Source: JAUNQW01 sp043424615
GTDB taxonomy: Bacteria > Bacillota > Bacilli > Lactobacillales > Carnobacteriaceae_A
Direction of reading: 5' to 3'
DNA length: 16,988 bases
Assembly (NCBI GenBank): GCA_043424615.1
Contig: JBHWOX010000024.1
Coordinates: 1 to 16,988 of the forward strand
Shown here: positions 15,165 through 16,988 of the stretch, one piece after another
Layout of the letters: every line of letters begins with the position of its first letter
Position numbering within the stretch: position 1 is the stretch's first letter
Program-made: the position numbers and the translations under genes
Notes under the pieces: generated by a model
The model's input: the letters and a program-made list of their open reading frames with translations, nothing else
Database searches by the model: none
Told to the model about the DNA's origin: nothing

Positions 15165-16796
15165 CTATTCTTCAGTATTGTCATGGATGTCGGCAGTACG
15201 GAAATCATATTCATTACCGACCGCTCGCTGGGTTAAGTTTTCTAAATGAGGGTTGAGTAGTTGCATGTTTTGGGTCTGGTAAAGGGGATCCAAAACCGCA
15301 TCTTCGTATAAAATTCGGTCTGCTTCAATCATATCTGCATAGCGTTGGTTAGGGTCAGCTGCGTGAATACTTTTGGCGGCTTGAATTAATTCATCGTAAG
15401 TGGGGTTAGAATATTTTGCATAGTTGTAAGGTGACTCACTTTCCCATAATTCGAGGAAATTCATCGCTGACGCATAGTCTGCAATCCAACCTGATAGAAC
15501 GATATCAAAATCTCCAGCTCCTTCGCGGGAAATTCTATTTTTAGAGGGAACATTTTGGATGTCCAAGCTCACCCCAGGAAGGGCTTGTTGAACTTGACCT
15601 TGAATATATTCGGTGACTCGTTTGGTCCCTTCGGAGTCAGAAGATAAGAGGCCGAAGTTAAGTTCTTCCACCCCTAATTCTTCCTTAGCCAATTCCCAAT
15701 GCTCTAGAGCTTTTTCTTCATCATATCTTACTTCAGCTCCCACATCTTCGACGAAATCAGCTCCGGTTTCAGGATTGAAAATAAAGTTTGATGGAACATA
15801 AGATGAAATGGCTTTTGAACCATCACCTAAAACTGCTGTCACTAATTCTTCATTATCAATAGCATAGTCAATCGCTAAGCGGAGGTTCTTATTTTGTAAA
15901 TAGGGGTTTTGATGGTTAAAGCGGACATAATAATTTGACGCTTGTTCTTGAATATTGATATCTGGGTGACTAGAATATTGACGGGCGAGTTCTCCTTTTA
16001 AAGGAGCATTATCTGCTTGACCTGCCAAAAACAAGTTGGCTGAGGTCGACACTTCTTTAACGACCTGAACATTGATTCGATCGATGGCAATCTCATCGGC
16101 TTTGAAATAATCAGGATTTTTGACTAAAGTCCAAGACTGAGAGGTCCCATCCCAATCTTCAAATAAATAGGGACCTGAGGAGATCATTCGGTCTGAATGA
16201 GTAGCAAATTCTCCGTCCTGACTTTCGACATAGCTTTGATTTAAGGGGTAAAAAGATGGGAAAGCGAGCAGGTTGATTAAATGAGGGGTAGGTTGGGTGA
16301 GCTGAATTTCTATGGTGTAGTCATCTAAAGCCTTCACCCCAAGTTCACTTTTATCTTTTTCTCCTGCCATAATTTCATTGGCATTGACGATGGTTTCTGC
16401 GAGATAGGCATAAGACGCTGCGGTAGCGGGGTCAACCAAACGTTGGACGGAATAAACAAAGTCGTGGGCCGTGATAGGATCTCCATTGGACCATTGGGCG
16501 TCTTCTCTCATCTTAATAGTATAGGTTAGCTGGTCCTCTGAAATTTCCGGCATCTCATTGGCTAAAGCAGGCGACACCTGATTTTCACTGTCTTCCCAAT
16601 AAAGGCCCTCGTATACGTGGCCAACCATATTACCTGATCCAATATCAGTGATAGTCGATGGATCCATTCCTAACAGCTCCGCTTCTACTATCCAATTCAC
16701 TTCTTTTATATTAGGGTCTTCCGTCTTGGCTGAATAACAGCCACCGATAAGAAGGACGGAAAACATACTCACAAGGAGCATTATTCGTTTCATCAT
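15165..16796 (-). CDS. oppA: Oligopeptide-binding lipoprotein OppA
   Basis: A 543-residue solute-binding protein of SBP family 5 (Pfam PF00496), the usual size for OppA. The N-terminus is a lipoprotein signal: two basic residues, a hydrophobic stretch and the lipobox I17-G18-G19-C20, so the mature protein is anchored to the outer face of the membrane. The family signature MREDAQWSNGDPITAHDFVY occurs near residues 97-116. ATG 16794-16796 is used here; a second ATG follows immediately, and AAGGAAG lies eight bases upstream. It captures peptides and delivers them to OppBC. As the first gene of the operon, behind a strong promoter, it is likely the most expressed. Peptide specificity cannot be read from the sequence. 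Confidence 0.95.
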   Translation of the reverse strand: MMKRIMLLVSMFSVLLIGGCYSAKTEDPNIKEVNWIVEAELLGMDPSTITDIGSGNMVGHVYEGLYWEDSENQVSPALANEMPEISEDQLTYTIKMREDAQWSNGDPITAHDFVYSVQRLVDPATAASYAYLAETIVNANEIMAGEKDKSELGVKALDDYTIEIQLTQPTPHLINLLAFPSFYPLNQSYVESQDGEFATHSDRMISSGPYLFEDWDGTSQSWTLVKNPDYFKADEIAIDRINVQVVKEVSTSANLFLAGQADNAPLKGELARQYSSHPDINIQEQASNYYVRFNHQNPYLQNKNLRLAIDYAIDNEELVTAVLGDGSKAISSYVPSNFIFNPETGADFVEDVGAEVRYDEEKALEHWELAKEELGVEELNFGLLSSDSEGTKRVTEYIQGQVQQALPGVSLDIQNVPSKNRISREGAGDFDIVLSGWIADYASAMNFLELWESESPYNYAKYSNPTYDELIQAAKSIHAADPNQRYADMIEADRILYEDAVLDPLYQTQNMQLLNPHLENLTQRAVGNEYDFRTADIHDNTEE

Positions 16797-16836
16797 CTTA
16801 TTGACTTCCTTTCAACATTATTAAAAAAGCACTAAC

Positions 16837-16865
16837 ATTATACGTCAAAGTTGATAATAATACAA
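16837..16865 (-). promoter_or_regulatory. Promoter of the oppABCDF operon
   Basis: On the minus strand TTGTAT (16865-16860), exactly 17 bases, then a perfect TATAAT (16842-16837). Transcription would begin near 16830, giving a leader of about 35 bases before oppA. I see no clear CodY or CcpA site overlapping it. Confidence 0.75.
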
Positions 16866-16924
16866 AAATTGAAGTCCTTGTCTTTATGAATCATTAGGGA
16901 AAATAAATAAGGAGGAAAGAGGAA

Positions 16925-16951
16925 GTGAAAGACCCAGATCGTAGGACCTAA
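16925..16951 (+). CDS. Possible 8-codon leader peptide ORF
   Basis: GTG followed by codons for K-D-P-D-R-R-T and a TAA stop. A full AAGGAGG (16909-16915) lies nine bases upstream, a stronger ribosome binding site than most in this window. No longer plus-strand frame starts here, so if translated it makes only this peptide. The last codons form the left arm of a hairpin, the arrangement of an attenuator leader for a gene beyond the window's right end. I do not recognise the peptide. It could equally be chance. Confidence 0.35.
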   Translation: MKDPDRRT

Positions 16952-16963
16952 ACTAGCCTACGA
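16939..16963 (+). promoter_or_regulatory. Hairpin overlapping the leader ORF end
   Basis: TCGTAGG (16939-16945) pairs perfectly with CCTACGA (16957-16963) around an 11-base loop that contains the leader stop codon. There is no T-run after it, so alone it is not a terminator; it could be an anti-terminator or a translation-control stem for a downstream gene outside the window. Confidence 0.4.
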
Positions 16964-16988
16964 GAGACCAATATTTCGCTAATACTCG

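Noticed and set aside
16860..16988. T-box or known riboswitch in the right-edge interval
   Set aside because: No T-box core sequence (GGGTGGNACC) or other riboswitch consensus that I know is visible on either strand; only the small ORF and hairpin stand out.

Overview
The window looks like ordinary chromosome from a low-GC Gram-positive bacterium of the order Lactobacillales. Evidence for this is AT-rich coding sequence, strong AGGAGG-type ribosome binding sites, lipobox lipoproteins, an Opp peptide importer and an RlmH close in length and C-terminus to those of Firmicutes. A member of Aerococcaceae or a relative is my guess, but the sequence alone does not prove it. I see no insertion sequence, phage gene, CRISPR array, tRNA or rRNA.

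Layout from left to right. (1) Positions 1-2150, plus strand: the 3' part of a solute-binding-protein-like gene, tightly coupled to a TelA-family (toxic anion resistance) gene and ending in a perfect hairpin terminator. (2) 2264-3396, minus strand: two half-size chromate-transporter-family (CHR) genes. (3) 3519-5962, plus strand: glycerate kinase overlapping a GntP-family permease, probably a glycerate or sugar-acid uptake and phosphorylation unit. (4) 6053-10501: a flavin-centred electron-transfer region. It holds an ApbE lipoprotein (minus), an EetB-like Gx transporter overlapping an EetA-like NusG-domain-II protein (plus), then RnfD and RnfC (minus). (5) 10621-11100, plus strand: rlmH, the 23S rRNA methyltransferase gene. 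(6) 11149-16796, minus strand: a complete oppABCDF oligopeptide ABC importer operon with a near-consensus promoter. (7) 16797-16988: the divergent upstream region of opp, which also holds a possible 8-codon leader ORF and hairpin reading rightward out of the window.

The most interesting part is region 4. ApbE is the enzyme that covalently attaches FMN to proteins outside the cytoplasmic membrane, and RnfD carries a matching D-x-x-S-x-A-T motif. RnfC carries the NADH/FMN-domain motifs and two four-cysteine Fe-S motifs. RnfA, RnfB, RnfE and RnfG are absent from the window, as are Ndh2 and PplA of the known flavin-based extracellular electron transfer loci, while EetA/EetB-like proteins are present. 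I infer a reduced NADH-to-membrane-flavin electron path, perhaps an Rnf/EET hybrid. The missing parts may lie elsewhere in the genome.

The convergent junctions at 2171, 5965, 8093 and 11103 each carry an intrinsic terminator hairpin. No gene-free stretch exceeds 300 bases.
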